A stretch of 64,000 nucleotides of DNA from positions 1 to 64,000 of the forward strand of contig NZ_ONDD01000020.1 in the NCBI RefSeq assembly GCF_900316465.1, written 5' to 3'. Below, in pieces: positions 1 to 9,587 of the stretch. Numbering within the stretch: position 1 is the first letter of the stretch; every line of letters begins with the position of its first letter. A program made the position numbers and the translations under genes. A model generated the notes under the pieces. The model had not been told where the DNA came from. It did not search any database and was given only the letters and a program-made list of their open reading frames with translations. The DNA comes from an uncultured Fibrobacter sp. GTDB lineage: Bacteria; Fibrobacterota; Fibrobacteria; Fibrobacterales; Fibrobacteraceae.

Positions 1-821
1 TGGTCCATGTCGAAGCTGTGGAGCGGCTGGCCCACGTCCATCAGAATGAAGTTCGTGATGTCGACCACGTTGTTGATGCTGTTCATGCCAACGGCATGCA
101 GGAGCTTGGCGAGCCAAGCCGGAGACTTTTCAACCTTCACGTCCTTGATGACGCGGCCCACATAGCGGGAGCAACCGCAACCCGGAACCACTTCGAGGCT
201 GATGGCAGAGCTAGCGGCTTCGGAATCTTCCTTGAGTTCGTAGGCGAGCGGCTTGAGCGGACGGCCGAACTTGGCGGCGAGTTCGCGGGCCACGCCACGG
301 TGGCTGAGGGCGTCCGGGCGGTTCGGGGTCACGTTCAGTTCAAAGCAAACGTCATAGAGGCCGAGGCTTACGAACGGAGTGCCTGCCGGAATAGAATCGT
401 CGAGAACCATGATGCCGGCGTGGTCGTCGCTGAGGCCGATTTCGTCTTCGGCGCAAATCATGCCGAAGCTTTCGACGCCGCGGATCTTGGATTTCTTCAT
501 CTTGAGGGTGCCGCCATCGGGGAGCGGGAGTTCTGCACCGATCGGGGCGAGCACCACGGTCTGGCCGGCGGCTACGTTCGGGGCGCCGCAAACGACCTGG
601 ATGGTTTCTTTGCCGTTATTGACGGTCGTAATGTGCAAGTGGTCGCTGTCCGGGTGGGCTTCGCAGGTAAGAACCTTTGCCACAACGAGCTTTTCATAAA
701 CCTTGCCCGGTTCTTCGGTACCTTCGACTTCCAAGCCGATGGAGGTCAATGCCTTTGCAACTTCTTCCGCATTTTCCGGAAGATCCACATGACGTCTGAG
801 CCAATTCAAAGAAACTTTCAT
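1..821 (-). CDS. pheT: Phenylalanine--tRNA ligase beta subunit, N-terminal part (cut by window edge)
   Basis: The reading frame from the ATG at 821 runs off the left edge without a stop, giving about 273 residues. It opens with MKVSLNWLRRHVDLP, the classic PheT start. An OB-fold tRNA-binding domain follows at about residues 40-150, with the stretches VVAKVL, HPDSDHL and VVCGAPN. The B3/B4 region then begins (ELNVTPNRPDALSHRG). The enzyme is the beta half of the cytosolic alpha2-beta2 synthetase that charges tRNA-Phe. This part binds and edits; the catalytic core sits in the alpha subunit, which is not visible here. The upstream gap to the next gene is about 80 bases, and no attenuator is evident in it. 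The plus-strand frame over the same bases is an antisense shadow. Confidence 0.96.
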   Translation of the reverse strand, partial: MKVSLNWLRRHVDLPENAEEVAKALTSIGLEVEGTEEPGKVYEKLVVAKVLTCEAHPDSDHLHITTVNNGKETIQVVCGAPNVAAGQTVVLAPIGAELPLPDGGTLKMKKSKIRGVESFGMICAEDEIGLSDDHAGIMVLDDSIPAGTPFVSLGLYDVCFELNVTPNRPDALSHRGVARELAAKFGRPLKPLAYELKEDSEAASSAISLEVVPGCGCSRYVGRVIKDVKVEKSPAWLAKLLHAVGMNSINNVVDITNFILMDVGQPLHSFDMD

Positions 822-903
822 CGTATTATCCTTTATGACACGGTGTCGTACCCGTGCCTGCTTAAAATTCGGTGGTAAATTTAGAAAAAAACAGCCTTAC
901 CGA

Positions 904-1731
904 TTATTCTTCGGGGCGCTCGGGGGTTGTATTTTCTTCGGGGTCTGCCGGAGGTACGTCCTGTGAGGGGGCTTCGGGGAATTCCGGGGCGGCAAAATCT
1001 TCAGGATTGAAGATGGCGTCAAAGAAAACGACGGTGCTCATGGTGATGAGAGGAATTATCCACAGAAGTCCGATTCCTAAAGTCAAAACGCCGAGGAAAC
1101 ACCATAGCATGATGCGGAAAGAAAGGCAAAGAAAATTGTAGTTGTATACGGAGACCTGACAATAAGTTTGCTTGATTAGGTCAATAGCAGGCGTGGAATC
1201 GTCTTGTGACATTTTTATCAAAAGACCGATCCAGGTGGGGTATAGCTTGTATAAAATGTAGCAGAATAAGGCTGCTAGAATGAGAATAAAAAGAATGTAA
1301 AAGAGAATGTTTTCGTGGATAGGCAAGATTAAGGGGAGATAATCTGCGAGTGCTTCGATGAGAGACGAGAAGAATCCTGCTACAAGGGCTCCGATAAGTA
1401 TAACGACGACATTTCTGGAAAAATTCTTGAAACCCGCAAACATGTCGCGGAGATTCGATTGCCTGTGTTTGAAAATACGGAAAAAATAGGCGTAAAAACC
1501 GATGGCCAGAATATCTTGCACAATGGACTGTATCAGTGAAACTACAAAGCTGACGGGGTAGTTCCTAGGGGATTCTTCTTCGGTGCCGAAAAAAAGAAGG
1601 CTTGCGAAATTAATGAAGAAAATGGTGGCAAACAAGAGAATGCCGCCGAAAAGGGTTATGCCCGTTGTTTTGAGGCGATTCCCTTTAAGCGCATCGTTTG
1701 CTAAATCGAATGCTTTGGCGCTGCTGATCAT
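904..1731 (-). CDS. Hypothetical polytopic membrane protein with acidic proline-rich tail
   Basis: This 275-residue protein has no function I can recognise. Five or six hydrophobic segments are visible, at about residues 22-48, 60-85, 107-130, 139-170 and 200-240 (the last probably two helices). The final 30 residues are rich in Pro, Glu and Asp and look disordered. The layout resembles bacterial multi-pass families such as DUF975 or the glycerophosphodiesterase membrane domain, but I see no diagnostic motif. The ATG at 1731 is preceded by a strong AAGGAGA site with good spacing. The coding sequence looks more AT-rich than pheT or the RluA gene beside it. It stops about 80 bases before pheT on the same strand, so read-through into pheT is possible. 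Confidence 0.75.
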   Translation of the reverse strand: MISSAKAFDLANDALKGNRLKTTGITLFGGILLFATIFFINFASLLFFGTEEESPRNYPVSFVVSLIQSIVQDILAIGFYAYFFRIFKHRQSNLRDMFAGFKNFSRNVVVILIGALVAGFFSSLIEALADYLPLILPIHENILFYILFILILAALFCYILYKLYPTWIGLLIKMSQDDSTPAIDLIKQTYCQVSVYNYNFLCLSFRIMLWCFLGVLTLGIGLLWIIPLITMSTVVFFDAIFNPEDFAAPEFPEAPSQDVPPADPEENTTPERPEE

Positions 1732-1754
1732 ATGTTCTCCTTCTTTTGTTGAGC

Positions 1755-2822
1755 TTAATGGTTCCGCTCGAAGCGCAAAGGCTTTAGCTGGTTGATGACC
1801 GATTGCAGTTCCTTAGGGAGCGGGCAATCGAGTACGATTTTATCGCCGTGCCAGGTGAATTCCAGGCGGCAGCTGTGCAAGAAAAGGCGGTGTAGCCCGA
1901 GTTGCTTTTTGACATCGCGGTTCAGCGCGAAATCGCCGTAACGGGTGTCGCCGAGGAGCGGGTGCCCGATGCTTGCGAAATGGGCACGAATCTGGTGCAT
2001 ACGGCCGGTTTCGAGCTTGATTTTTACCAGATCGTAACCTTCGTAATGCTGCTTGACGCGGTAATGCGTAACGGCCTTCTGGGCGTCCTTGCCGGTTTCG
2101 CCGACCTTCATTTTGCTACCCTTGGCGGCATCGGTGCGGGTGAGCGTCTCGTTAATGGTGCCCTTGTCTTTTTTGAGATTCCCCTTGACGAGGGCGAAAT
2201 AGAATTTGTCGACTTCGTGTTCGCGGATCATGCGCGTGAGCTCACGGAGCGTGTCGCCGTGAAGGGCGGCAATGATCATGCCCGAGGTTTCTTGGTCGAG
2301 GCGGTGGGCGATAGTGGGCTTGAAGTCGAGCCCTTCGCGGCGGCCCCATTCCCACAGGTATTCTACGAGGCTCTCGCCGGGGCGAGTGCCGGAGCCCGGT
2401 TGGCTTGCCAGTCCCGAGGGCTTGTTGATGACCACGTAATCTTCGGTCTGAATGACAATGTCGAGCTCGTTTGCGCCCCAGCCGGATTGTTTTTCCGACG
2501 GCGAGGTGGCCTTGCCCCAGGTGGATTTTGCTTTTGCAAAACCGGTGCTGGGCTTATCGCCTTCGTTTTGGTTGGCGGGAAACTGGATGACATTGGTTGC
2601 GCCCTGGGAATCCGCATCGACGCTTTTAAAGTTTTCATAGATGCAGACGGTGTCGCCTTCCTGCAACATCTGATTTGCCTTGCCTACGACGCCATTCACA
2701 CGGACTTTCTTTTTGCGGATGACAGCGAAAAAGACCGATAGCGATTCGTCGGGGAATGCCTTGCGCAAAAAACGGTCGAGGCGCATGTTGGCAAAATTGC
2801 GGTCAATGACTCGGGTGATCAT
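1755..2822 (-). CDS. RluA-family 23S rRNA/tRNA pseudouridine synthase
   Basis: This 355-residue protein isomerises uridine to pseudouridine in structured RNA. An S4-like RNA-binding domain (about residues 1-65, with RLDRFLRKAFP and KKVRVNG) is followed by an unusually long low-complexity linker (about 66-118). The catalytic RluA/RluC/RluD domain comes next, with the signature HRLDQETSG at 173-181; Asp176 is the predicted nucleophile. Later motifs LETGRMHQIRAH and HPLLGDTRYG are also typical. S4 plus RluA order fits RluC or RluD, but which site it modifies cannot be told from sequence. The start codon overlaps the stop of the upstream FAD oxidoreductase by 4 bases (ATGA), so the two are translationally coupled. 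Confidence 0.9.
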   Translation of the reverse strand: MITRVIDRNFANMRLDRFLRKAFPDESLSVFFAVIRKKKVRVNGVVGKANQMLQEGDTVCIYENFKSVDADSQGATNVIQFPANQNEGDKPSTGFAKAKSTWGKATSPSEKQSGWGANELDIVIQTEDYVVINKPSGLASQPGSGTRPGESLVEYLWEWGRREGLDFKPTIAHRLDQETSGMIIAALHGDTLRELTRMIREHEVDKFYFALVKGNLKKDKGTINETLTRTDAAKGSKMKVGETGKDAQKAVTHYRVKQHYEGYDLVKIKLETGRMHQIRAHFASIGHPLLGDTRYGDFALNRDVKKQLGLHRLFLHSCRLEFTWHGDKIVLDCPLPKELQSVINQLKPLRFERNH

Positions 2823-4423
2823 AAGCTTTCCTTTTTCGCGTAGTGGGCGAGTCGCACGCCGTCAGCGGCGCTAGTGACGATTCCGCCGGAATATCCGGCG
2901 CCTTCGCCGAGCACAAACAGGCCCTTGGTATTCACGCTTTCAAGCGTCTCGTTGTTGCGACTCATGCGCAGGGGGCTGCTGGTGCGGGTTTCGGGGGCGA
3001 CAATCAGGCCTTCCTCGATGAATCCAGGAATCTTCTTGTCAAAGTTCTGGAATCCTTCGGCGAGGCTTTTGCAAATGGTTTTGTCCATCCAGTCCCACAG
3101 ATTGCTTTGCACAAGCCCGCAGGGGTAGGTGGATTTCGGGAGCGATTTGTCTTCGCGGTGGGCGAGGAACGCCTTGATGGTTTGGGCCGGAGCGGCGTAA
3201 CTCTTGCCGCCGACCGCGTAGGCGTCGCTTTCGATTTTGCGCTGGAATTCAAGACCGCCAAAGAGCTTATCACTTGCGGCAATGGGCACGGCGATGGCGC
3301 CGTTGGCAAAGGGGCCATTGCGGCGGCTGTAGCTCATGCCGTTGGTGGCAAGGGTCCCAGGCTCCGAGGCGCAAGGCACCAGAACGCCACCCGGGCACAT
3401 GCAGAAACTGTAGGCGCTGCTTGATTTGTTCAGTGTCGGGGTGGCGAGAAAATATTCGGCGGAACCCGTGAGTTTGGTGTCTACATTTAGGCCCAGCTGG
3501 CGCATGTTGATGAGTTGCTGCGGGTGCTCGACGCGCACGCCCATGGCAAAAGCCTTGCTTTCGAGCGCGACGCCACGGGCGTGGAGCATTTCGTAAATGC
3601 TCCGGGCAGAATGCCCGACGGCGAGCACCAAGGCTTCGCAGGGTTTCCAATTCGCCTGAGAATTTGGCGTTGAAACGTCTCGCAGCTGGATCGCCGCGAT
3701 GCGGCCATCCTTAATCTCGATGTCTTCAAGCGCGGTGCTAAAATGAATCTTGCCACCAAGCTTTGCAATTTCGGCGCGCAGCTCTCGCAGCAATAAAACC
3801 AGACGGTCCGTGCCGATATGCGGCTTGGCGAAGGTCACGACCGATTCGTCGACTCCAAAGTCGACCATGTCGTGTAGAACCTGTTCCACGAACAGGTTCC
3901 GGGTGCGGGTATTAAGCTTTCCGTCACTGAATGCCCCCGCACCGCCTTCGCCAAAAAGCACATTGCTGTAGGCGTTAAAATTCCTGTCGATAAAGAACCG
4001 GCGAATATCGCGGAATCGTTCTTCAACGCATTTGCCCTGTTCGTACAAATCGACTGCAAAGCCTTTCCGCAACAAATGCAGGGCCGCCCAAAGGCCGCTA
4101 GGACCTGCGCCAATGACATCCACATGGCCGGGCATCGCGACGCTGTTTTTCTGCGGGTCGCTTTCAAGAGTTTCTTTGTCACGTGTTGCCGCTACAAGAC
4201 CCTTGGCGTGATTTCCTGTGGCGCGGACTTCGCGCTTTAAGTCAAAAATCACGTTGTAAGACCACTTGGGGTCTCCTTTGCGACGGCTATCCAACGAAAA
4301 ACGCTCCACCTGCAAATTGAAGATCTCTTCGGGATGCAAGCGGAGTTCTTTGGCCAAAGCCTCGCGGTACTTGCCTTTCTTGGCAAGTGCAACGCTTAGT
4401 TCTCTGTAGCGGTAGGTGAACAT
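2819..4423 (-). CDS. NAD(P)/FAD-dependent oxidoreductase (COG2509-type flavoprotein)
   Basis: The protein is 534 residues from the ATG at 4423. An N-terminal alpha/beta domain of about 95 residues precedes a dinucleotide-binding Rossmann motif (VIGAGPSGLWAALHLLRKG). A second conserved patch, GEGGAGAFSDGKLNTR, and a C-terminal GEGAGYSGGIVTSAADG binding motif place it with the uncharacterised bacterial FAD-dependent dehydrogenases of COG2509, related to HI0933/aminoacetone-oxidase-like flavoproteins. The substrate is unknown. A TTG nine bases upstream is in frame, but the ATG is better: a TAAATTTG box ends six bases before it (forward 4430-4437), so the message may be nearly leaderless. It is co-transcribed with the pseudouridine synthase, overlapping it by 4 bases. 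No functional link between the two is obvious. Confidence 0.85.
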   Translation of the reverse strand: MFTYRYRELSVALAKKGKYREALAKELRLHPEEIFNLQVERFSLDSRRKGDPKWSYNVIFDLKREVRATGNHAKGLVAATRDKETLESDPQKNSVAMPGHVDVIGAGPSGLWAALHLLRKGFAVDLYEQGKCVEERFRDIRRFFIDRNFNAYSNVLFGEGGAGAFSDGKLNTRTRNLFVEQVLHDMVDFGVDESVVTFAKPHIGTDRLVLLLRELRAEIAKLGGKIHFSTALEDIEIKDGRIAAIQLRDVSTPNSQANWKPCEALVLAVGHSARSIYEMLHARGVALESKAFAMGVRVEHPQQLINMRQLGLNVDTKLTGSAEYFLATPTLNKSSSAYSFCMCPGGVLVPCASEPGTLATNGMSYSRRNGPFANGAIAVPIAASDKLFGGLEFQRKIESDAYAVGGKSYAAPAQTIKAFLAHREDKSLPKSTYPCGLVQSNLWDWMDKTICKSLAEGFQNFDKKIPGFIEEGLIVAPETRTSSPLRMSRNNETLESVNTKGLFVLGEGAGYSGGIVTSAADGVRLAHYAKKESL

Positions 4424-4429
4424 CACCCC

Positions 4430-4437
4430 CAAATTTA
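4430..4437 (-). promoter_or_regulatory. Candidate -10 box (TAAATTTG) for the FAD oxidoreductase gene
   Basis: On the minus strand TAAATTTG ends six bases before the ATG at 4423. It matches the TATnTTTG pattern seen before several other genes in this window. If it is a real -10, transcription would start at or next to the start codon. It lies in the 18-base gap after the barrel gene's stop, so the oxidoreductase may have its own promoter. Confidence 0.4.
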
Positions 4438-4441
4438 AAAA

Positions 4442-7400
4442 TTAGAACAAGTAGTTCACGCGGACGCCGCCGTAAATGTCCTTGTATTCGTCGCTCAAGT
4501 TATCCGGGCGGTAGTAAAGGGCTGAACCCGTGTACCAATCGGTGCTCAGACGCTTAGTGTGGTTCACACGCAGATTCAAGTTCCCCAGCACATCCATTTC
4601 GGTTTCGTCTTCGCTAACACCGTTTTCTTCCCAGTTGGTGGTCAGGTAACGGAATTCGCCAGAAATACCCAGAACCAGGAATCGATTTCGGAACGGAATT
4701 TCAAATTCATCGTCGATCGTGAATTCCCGTTCGGTCATGTCGTTACGTTCGTAGTTCTTAAAGCGGGGAGTAAAACCAAAGTGATTCTGAATGTTATTGA
4801 AATTGGTTGTCGCTGAAAGCGGGTAGGCGTGTTCAAAGTAGTCTGCTCCGCCAAAATAGTAACCCAGTTTAGCCCAAGTTGTATTCGAAAGATTCATGCC
4901 TTTAATCAAGTCGTCTTTATAGAACTTGGAATCGTCGGTGCGGAGAGTCCAACGTCCGCCGGCTCTGAACGTGGTATTGAAAGCCTTGACAGAAAGGTCC
5001 AAGTTCCATGTGTTCTTGTAGATTCTTTCCTGGAATTTAGAAGCGAGATATTCTTCGCCCCAAAGTCCCGTGTATTGAGCCCAGCGTGCTGCGTCCACTT
5101 CGGTAACCGTTCCGTCGTCAATGATTTCGGTTGTCGCGTTGCCCGAACGTGCGGCAAACCAATCATCTTTATAAATACCGTCTTCCAGAATATAGTTGCC
5201 ACGGAGTTGGTAGGGACGGTACTGGGTGCGGTATTCCAGATTGTATCCGACATTCACGTCGATGTTTTTTCCAATTTTGAAATCGTTTCCCAAAGTCCAG
5301 TTCTGGATGTATTTGGTTCGGTCATAATCCAGTTCGTGTTCGTCGAACCATTTGGAATTGTTGTTGCTGTAAAGTCCCCATTGGGTTCCTTCGCCAAGGC
5401 CAAAGAGATTGTTTTTGCCATCTTTTGCGGCATTCTCGATATTAATGGCGTATCCAAAGTGGAGTGTCCAGAAACCAGTGATAATCTGCTTGATGTCGGC
5501 GCCAAATTCGCGCGTGTCCGAGAGCTGGTCTGGAGATCCGGCGCTGTAGTAATCTTCGCCAATGTACTTGATGTGGCTAGAAATCGAGGTCTTGTAAAAA
5601 CTCCCGTAGAACGAAAGTCCGAATGCAATGTTTTGACTGCCCCAGTTGAGACCCATAACGCGGTCATCGTCTCGGTCGCTGTCGTAGTTCTTTTTTAGCG
5701 CTTTTGCTTCACGAATCAAAGTGCGCAGGGAATCACGCATTTGCGGGCGACTCAAGGTGGTATTCCCGCCAAAGATTTCTTCAAGTTCTTCTGCCGAAAG
5801 AGAATTGATTTTGTTCTCGTTTATCATCAATTGACGGAGCTTTGTCATAGATGAAGTGCTGATTCCGGCTTGGGTAAACACCTGGTTGATTGCTCGTTCC
5901 CTGAAAACATCGGCAGTGTCGGCACGGCCAACTGCAATTTGTCCGTTCAGTTCGATGTCGCCGGGGTGGAATAGCCAGTTTCCATCGGCGTACAAAGTGA
6001 GCGATTGCTGTAAGGGCTCGCTTGTAATGGAGGTACGGCTTCCGCCATCGCGCAGGAGCGGATCGTGAATTTCGTCGTCGGCGTATATGGCGCCTAGGCT
6101 AACGTCAAATTGGCGGATGGGGGCCCATTTGACCGATCCTCCGTAAGCAAGTCGCTGTGCCTGGGCTTCGCCATCATCGATATAGTTCTTGTAAATATCG
6201 GGGTGGCGGTCTCCAATCAAATAGGGCTTGCGGTTTTCTCCAAAGAATCCGTTCAGCTCTAATACAGACTGGTTGGCGTTATTCTTGAAGAGCGATAGCG
6301 TGTAGCCGACGCCAAAGATCGGAAGCGATGCCATGTAGAGGTCTCCACCGACTTTAGTAAAGTCGCCTAACACAACTTTGTTGTAGTTGTCGGTGTAGGT
6401 CAGCGTAATCGGATCTGGCGAGAAATAGTTCCAGGAGTTGGCGGAAATGTCTGCGTTGAGTTCAATGGACTTGCCGTCGGTCGATTGCATCAGCAGGTAA
6501 ATGCTTGCGTCTGTTCCAAAACCGGGAACCTGGAAACTATTCGATGTTCGTTCTCCTTTCACCTTTCGGGTCTTTATGTGATGGTAGTGGTTGTCGAGAG
6601 AAACACTTCCGATAAGGCTCCAGGGGTTTTGTGTAGAATCCGCCTTGTTTTCATTGGCCTCTTTTTGTGCAATCAAGTCTGCAATCTTGTCGTTTGCATT
6701 AACCGGACGGCTTTCGATACCTGGAATTTCGGGACTTGCAGGGAGAGCCTGTGCGACACCGTTATAGTCCTTGTTGAATTCGGTTTCGTTTCCTCCGATG
6801 CATTCAATGACTCCTTTTTCCAAAACGTCCGCGGAGCTTGCCCCGACCTTGTTGCCTTTTACTTGAGTATTGGCGAAAGTCAATTGGTTGTTGGCCATGT
6901 TCAAAACGGCATGCGAGTTCTTTTCAAAACTTGCCGAGGTCACTTCTGTAATGGCGAGCGGTGCGTTGTAAAGCGCAACGTTGTTTTCAAGGAAATAGAC
7001 ATCGAAAATGTTGGCGTCGCTGTAGCTGTCAATGTGGACTGCGGCACCGTTGTTCTTGGTGAACTGCGTCCCGCTGATAGTCACCTTTGAATTCTTGGCG
7101 TATACGCCGCGGTTCGACGTCTCTTTAATTCTGCTAGACAGAATGCTTGCAGCGCTGTTTTCAATGGCGATGCCGTTTTCTGCACCGATGATAACGGAAC
7201 CTCTAATTTCAGAGGGCTCGCTGCCGGTAATAAAGATTCCTTTCCAATCTCCATTTTTGGGATTGCTTGCTGCCGAAACGAATTCAATTTCGTTGTCGTC
7301 TAAGCCGGCCGCAACAAACTGGCCCTTGACGTAAAGACCAGTTCCTGGCGCGAATTGAAGTCTTACGCCCGGTTCTATAACGAGAACCTGGTTTGGCTCA

Positions 7401-7561
7401 ACCGTGATATCTCCGGTGACGGTATATGGAGATTGGTCAACTTTGATAAATCCGTGGACAGAACCGCTTAGCGGCGTTCCTTGTCCTAAAGCGGACGGTT
7501 CCTGGGCGTACGCCAAAACGGTCGTTAGGGCGATAATTGAAAAAAAGACGCTGTTTTTCAT
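4442..7561 (-). CDS. Predicted outer-membrane protein: beta-helix domain plus beta-barrel
   Basis: This 1039-residue protein starts with a Sec signal peptide (about 1-19, ending LAYAQ). Residues about 30-260 form short imperfect repeats rich in N, S, I and V, with a hydrophobic-alternating pattern (VTISGTQFTKNNGAAVHI). This is typical of a right-handed parallel beta-helix. After a linker near 290-320, the remaining roughly 700 residues alternate aromatic and polar residues (LNLRVNHTKRLSTDWYTGSA), and the protein ends in Phe (VNYLF), as expected for an outer-membrane barrel. No TonB box or TonB-receptor plug is evident. The ATG overlaps the stop of the upstream FecR-domain gene by one base (TAATG), so the two are coupled and probably act together at the cell surface. 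The function is not recognised. Confidence 0.75.
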   Translation of the reverse strand: MKNSVFFSIIALTTVLAYAQEPSALGQGTPLSGSVHGFIKVDQSPYTVTGDITVEPNQVLVIEPGVRLQFAPGTGLYVKGQFVAAGLDDNEIEFVSAASNPKNGDWKGIFITGSEPSEIRGSVIIGAENGIAIENSAASILSSRIKETSNRGVYAKNSKVTISGTQFTKNNGAAVHIDSYSDANIFDVYFLENNVALYNAPLAITEVTSASFEKNSHAVLNMANNQLTFANTQVKGNKVGASSADVLEKGVIECIGGNETEFNKDYNGVAQALPASPEIPGIESRPVNANDKIADLIAQKEANENKADSTQNPWSLIGSVSLDNHYHHIKTRKVKGERTSNSFQVPGFGTDASIYLLMQSTDGKSIELNADISANSWNYFSPDPITLTYTDNYNKVVLGDFTKVGGDLYMASLPIFGVGYTLSLFKNNANQSVLELNGFFGENRKPYLIGDRHPDIYKNYIDDGEAQAQRLAYGGSVKWAPIRQFDVSLGAIYADDEIHDPLLRDGGSRTSITSEPLQQSLTLYADGNWLFHPGDIELNGQIAVGRADTADVFRERAINQVFTQAGISTSSMTKLRQLMINENKINSLSAEELEEIFGGNTTLSRPQMRDSLRTLIREAKALKKNYDSDRDDDRVMGLNWGSQNIAFGLSFYGSFYKTSISSHIKYIGEDYYSAGSPDQLSDTREFGADIKQIITGFWTLHFGYAINIENAAKDGKNNLFGLGEGTQWGLYSNNNSKWFDEHELDYDRTKYIQNWTLGNDFKIGKNIDVNVGYNLEYRTQYRPYQLRGNYILEDGIYKDDWFAARSGNATTEIIDDGTVTEVDAARWAQYTGLWGEEYLASKFQERIYKNTWNLDLSVKAFNTTFRAGGRWTLRTDDSKFYKDDLIKGMNLSNTTWAKLGYYFGGADYFEHAYPLSATTNFNNIQNHFGFTPRFKNYERNDMTEREFTIDDEFEIPFRNRFLVLGISGEFRYLTTNWEENGVSEDETEMDVLGNLNLRVNHTKRLSTDWYTGSALYYRPDNLSDEYKDIYGGVRVNYLF

Positions 7562-9438
7562 TACGGGCCCTTGTATGTTTTGGGTTTTTCAAGAATTTCG
7601 CCGCTCTTTAAAGTGACTGTTACCTTGATTTTGGTCGTGCTGTAGGGGATGTTGACTTGTTGGTCAATATGGTTTGACTGTAAATCCGTACCGCGAAGTA
7701 TCTGGTTCTGCTTACCGGGTTGCGAAATCACGATTTGCTTGATGTAAATCGGATCGTTTTGCGGGAGCCCTGTGACCGAGAAGCCAAAAGATCTAGGAAT
7801 GGTTCGTATGTCTGGCGGAGGCGGCACGTGCGGAAGATATTCGATGTCGCCATTGTCGAAGCGGATTTTGGCTGTCTTGATGGGCGGGAAGCATTCAAGA
7901 GTCTTGCTGATTTTGTCCTTGTTTCCGGCAAGATCTTCAACCTGGAATGTATAAAGATGTACACCCTGAGTCAAATTTTGGGTAAACTTGCTGTCGTTTT
8001 CGAAGTAAGATTCCTTTTGGATGACATTGTCAACGAAGAAGGTGTAAATAGATTTGTCTCCTTTGCTTTGTTCAAGAGAAAGCGATGCTTTGCACTTGTT
8101 TACAGAAAGCGTTAATTTAGGAGGCAACAGGTTTACGGTCTTGCAACTCTTGATAACCTTAAGCGGTATGGTTTCTTTATGTTTGCCGTTGGTAGACGAT
8201 GTGTAGTTCACATAGATGTTTTTTTCATCCCAGTTCCCATTTTTATCGGACACGGGAATCGAATGCGTAAATTGCCCCTTTGCACTCAGTGGTATAAGGT
8301 TTGCCGAAGTGTATTTGCCTAGCGAAACAGTGAGATTTGCTTGCAGGTCGGTTGTGTCAAATGTTCCTTCGACTGTGGCCATTGCTGGGTCGCAAACTTC
8401 TAGCGGAGTTCCTGATGTGATGGTTAGGGGCGCTTTTGAAGTAGATTCGTTCGGATTTGGGGCGTAATAGGTTGTTACGAGTCCGCACTGGAATGAGGTT
8501 GAATTATCTCCATCAAAGAAACAGGTGAAAGGGAATTTCTTTTGGCCGACTTCGGTGGGTTCCCAGTCGACATTGAAACTGATTTCGGAACCGTTGGAGC
8601 GTATCGGTTGGTCAAAAATGCGGACGTGCGTTCCTTTGGAGCAGGTGGCCTTGATGGTTTGTTTCGGAGAGTAGACCGTGTCGGGGAGTGCTACAATGGA
8701 ACATTTAACCTTGCTTTTTTTATCGTTTAAGCGTTTTGAAAGCTGCTTGTCTTTTTCTTGAATTGCTTTTTTGAGCGAATCAAGGGAGAGCGATGTGTTG
8801 CTCAGGAGCGTGTCGAGGGCGTTAAAGAGTAGCGAATTTCCCGACGTGGCAAGGTCGAGAACGAGAAGTCCCTTTTTACAGTAAACAATAGTCTGACCAC
8901 CTTTAATACCGGTCGCGTTTTGATTTTCTTCTGGGGTAAAGTCAAGATTTCCGGTGGCAAGAGATGCAATGGAACAGCTGTTCGATGTGCCCACAAAACC
9001 GTCTGTACCTCGAATAGCGGCGGTTGAGTTCCCTGTCTTGAACTTGAATTTGCTCTTGTTGTTCGCCTGCTTTTGCACGTCGAACTTCATGCTGCCTTTT
9101 TTGACGACGGTTTCAAAATTGTTTTCGCCGTTTTCAAAGGAAAGCTTTGTGATGGAGACAAAGGTGTTTTCCTGGATGCCGAATGAGCCTCCGTCGGGGA
9201 GGGCAATGATGGCCTCGGATTCCAGAAGGGTCTCGATATTGTCGCCTTCCTTGACATTTTTCGCCTTTTTTAGGCCAGGAGTCGGTTCGGAAGACTTTAC
9301 CACCTGCTTTTCAGAATTGCGGTAAAGGAATACTTCACCCACAGCGTAGTGGATTTTAGCAGTTTTTGCAGCAAATGTAACCCCGACAAGAATGGCTAGA
9401 AGGGCGGCTTGAAGGCTAAAAAAACGTGAAAAAGACAT
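7561..9438 (-). CDS. FecR-domain secreted protein with Ig-like repeats
   Basis: This 625-residue protein carries a signal peptide (about 1-23, ending VTFAA). A FecR domain follows at about residues 28-140: KIHYAVGEVFLYR, KEGDNIETLLESEAIIALPDGG, then KFKFKTGNSTAAIRGTDGFV. Canonical FecR is an anti-sigma regulator, but stand-alone secreted FecR domains are also common in surface systems. I see no transmembrane helix or sigma-factor neighbour. Residues about 230-580 contain paired-cysteine segments and Ig-like or Big-like beta modules (FTQNLTQGVHLYTFQVEDLAGNK). It is the first gene of a two-gene unit with the beta-helix/barrel protein, so a periplasmic or surface scaffold partner is the best inference. 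The ATG at 9438 is followed immediately by the basic start of the signal peptide. Confidence 0.75.
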   Translation of the reverse strand: MSFSRFFSLQAALLAILVGVTFAAKTAKIHYAVGEVFLYRNSEKQVVKSSEPTPGLKKAKNVKEGDNIETLLESEAIIALPDGGSFGIQENTFVSITKLSFENGENNFETVVKKGSMKFDVQKQANNKSKFKFKTGNSTAAIRGTDGFVGTSNSCSIASLATGNLDFTPEENQNATGIKGGQTIVYCKKGLLVLDLATSGNSLLFNALDTLLSNTSLSLDSLKKAIQEKDKQLSKRLNDKKSKVKCSIVALPDTVYSPKQTIKATCSKGTHVRIFDQPIRSNGSEISFNVDWEPTEVGQKKFPFTCFFDGDNSTSFQCGLVTTYYAPNPNESTSKAPLTITSGTPLEVCDPAMATVEGTFDTTDLQANLTVSLGKYTSANLIPLSAKGQFTHSIPVSDKNGNWDEKNIYVNYTSSTNGKHKETIPLKVIKSCKTVNLLPPKLTLSVNKCKASLSLEQSKGDKSIYTFFVDNVIQKESYFENDSKFTQNLTQGVHLYTFQVEDLAGNKDKISKTLECFPPIKTAKIRFDNGDIEYLPHVPPPPDIRTIPRSFGFSVTGLPQNDPIYIKQIVISQPGKQNQILRGTDLQSNHIDQQVNIPYSTTKIKVTVTLKSGEILEKPKTYKGP

Positions 9439-9474
9439 AAAGCCTCGCTTTATAGTAACATTCTGTCGTAAATA

Positions 9475-9493
9475 TATGTATTTTTTTTACATA
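9475..9493. promoter_or_regulatory. Inverted repeat TATGTA-T7-TACATA in a divergent intergenic region
   Basis: The 149-base gap between the FecR gene (minus) and the 94-residue gene (plus) is AT-rich and must hold two divergent promoters. TATGTA and TACATA flank a run of seven T. It could be an operator or only AT-rich promoter DNA. Confidence 0.3.
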
Positions 9494-9587
9494 CTTAGAA
9501 TGTGTGTGATGCACCTAAGTAATGAAATAAAGACTTTTTTCAAAGTTTTTTGGAAGAAGGTCAAAACCTATAACTACAGGACTAAAT

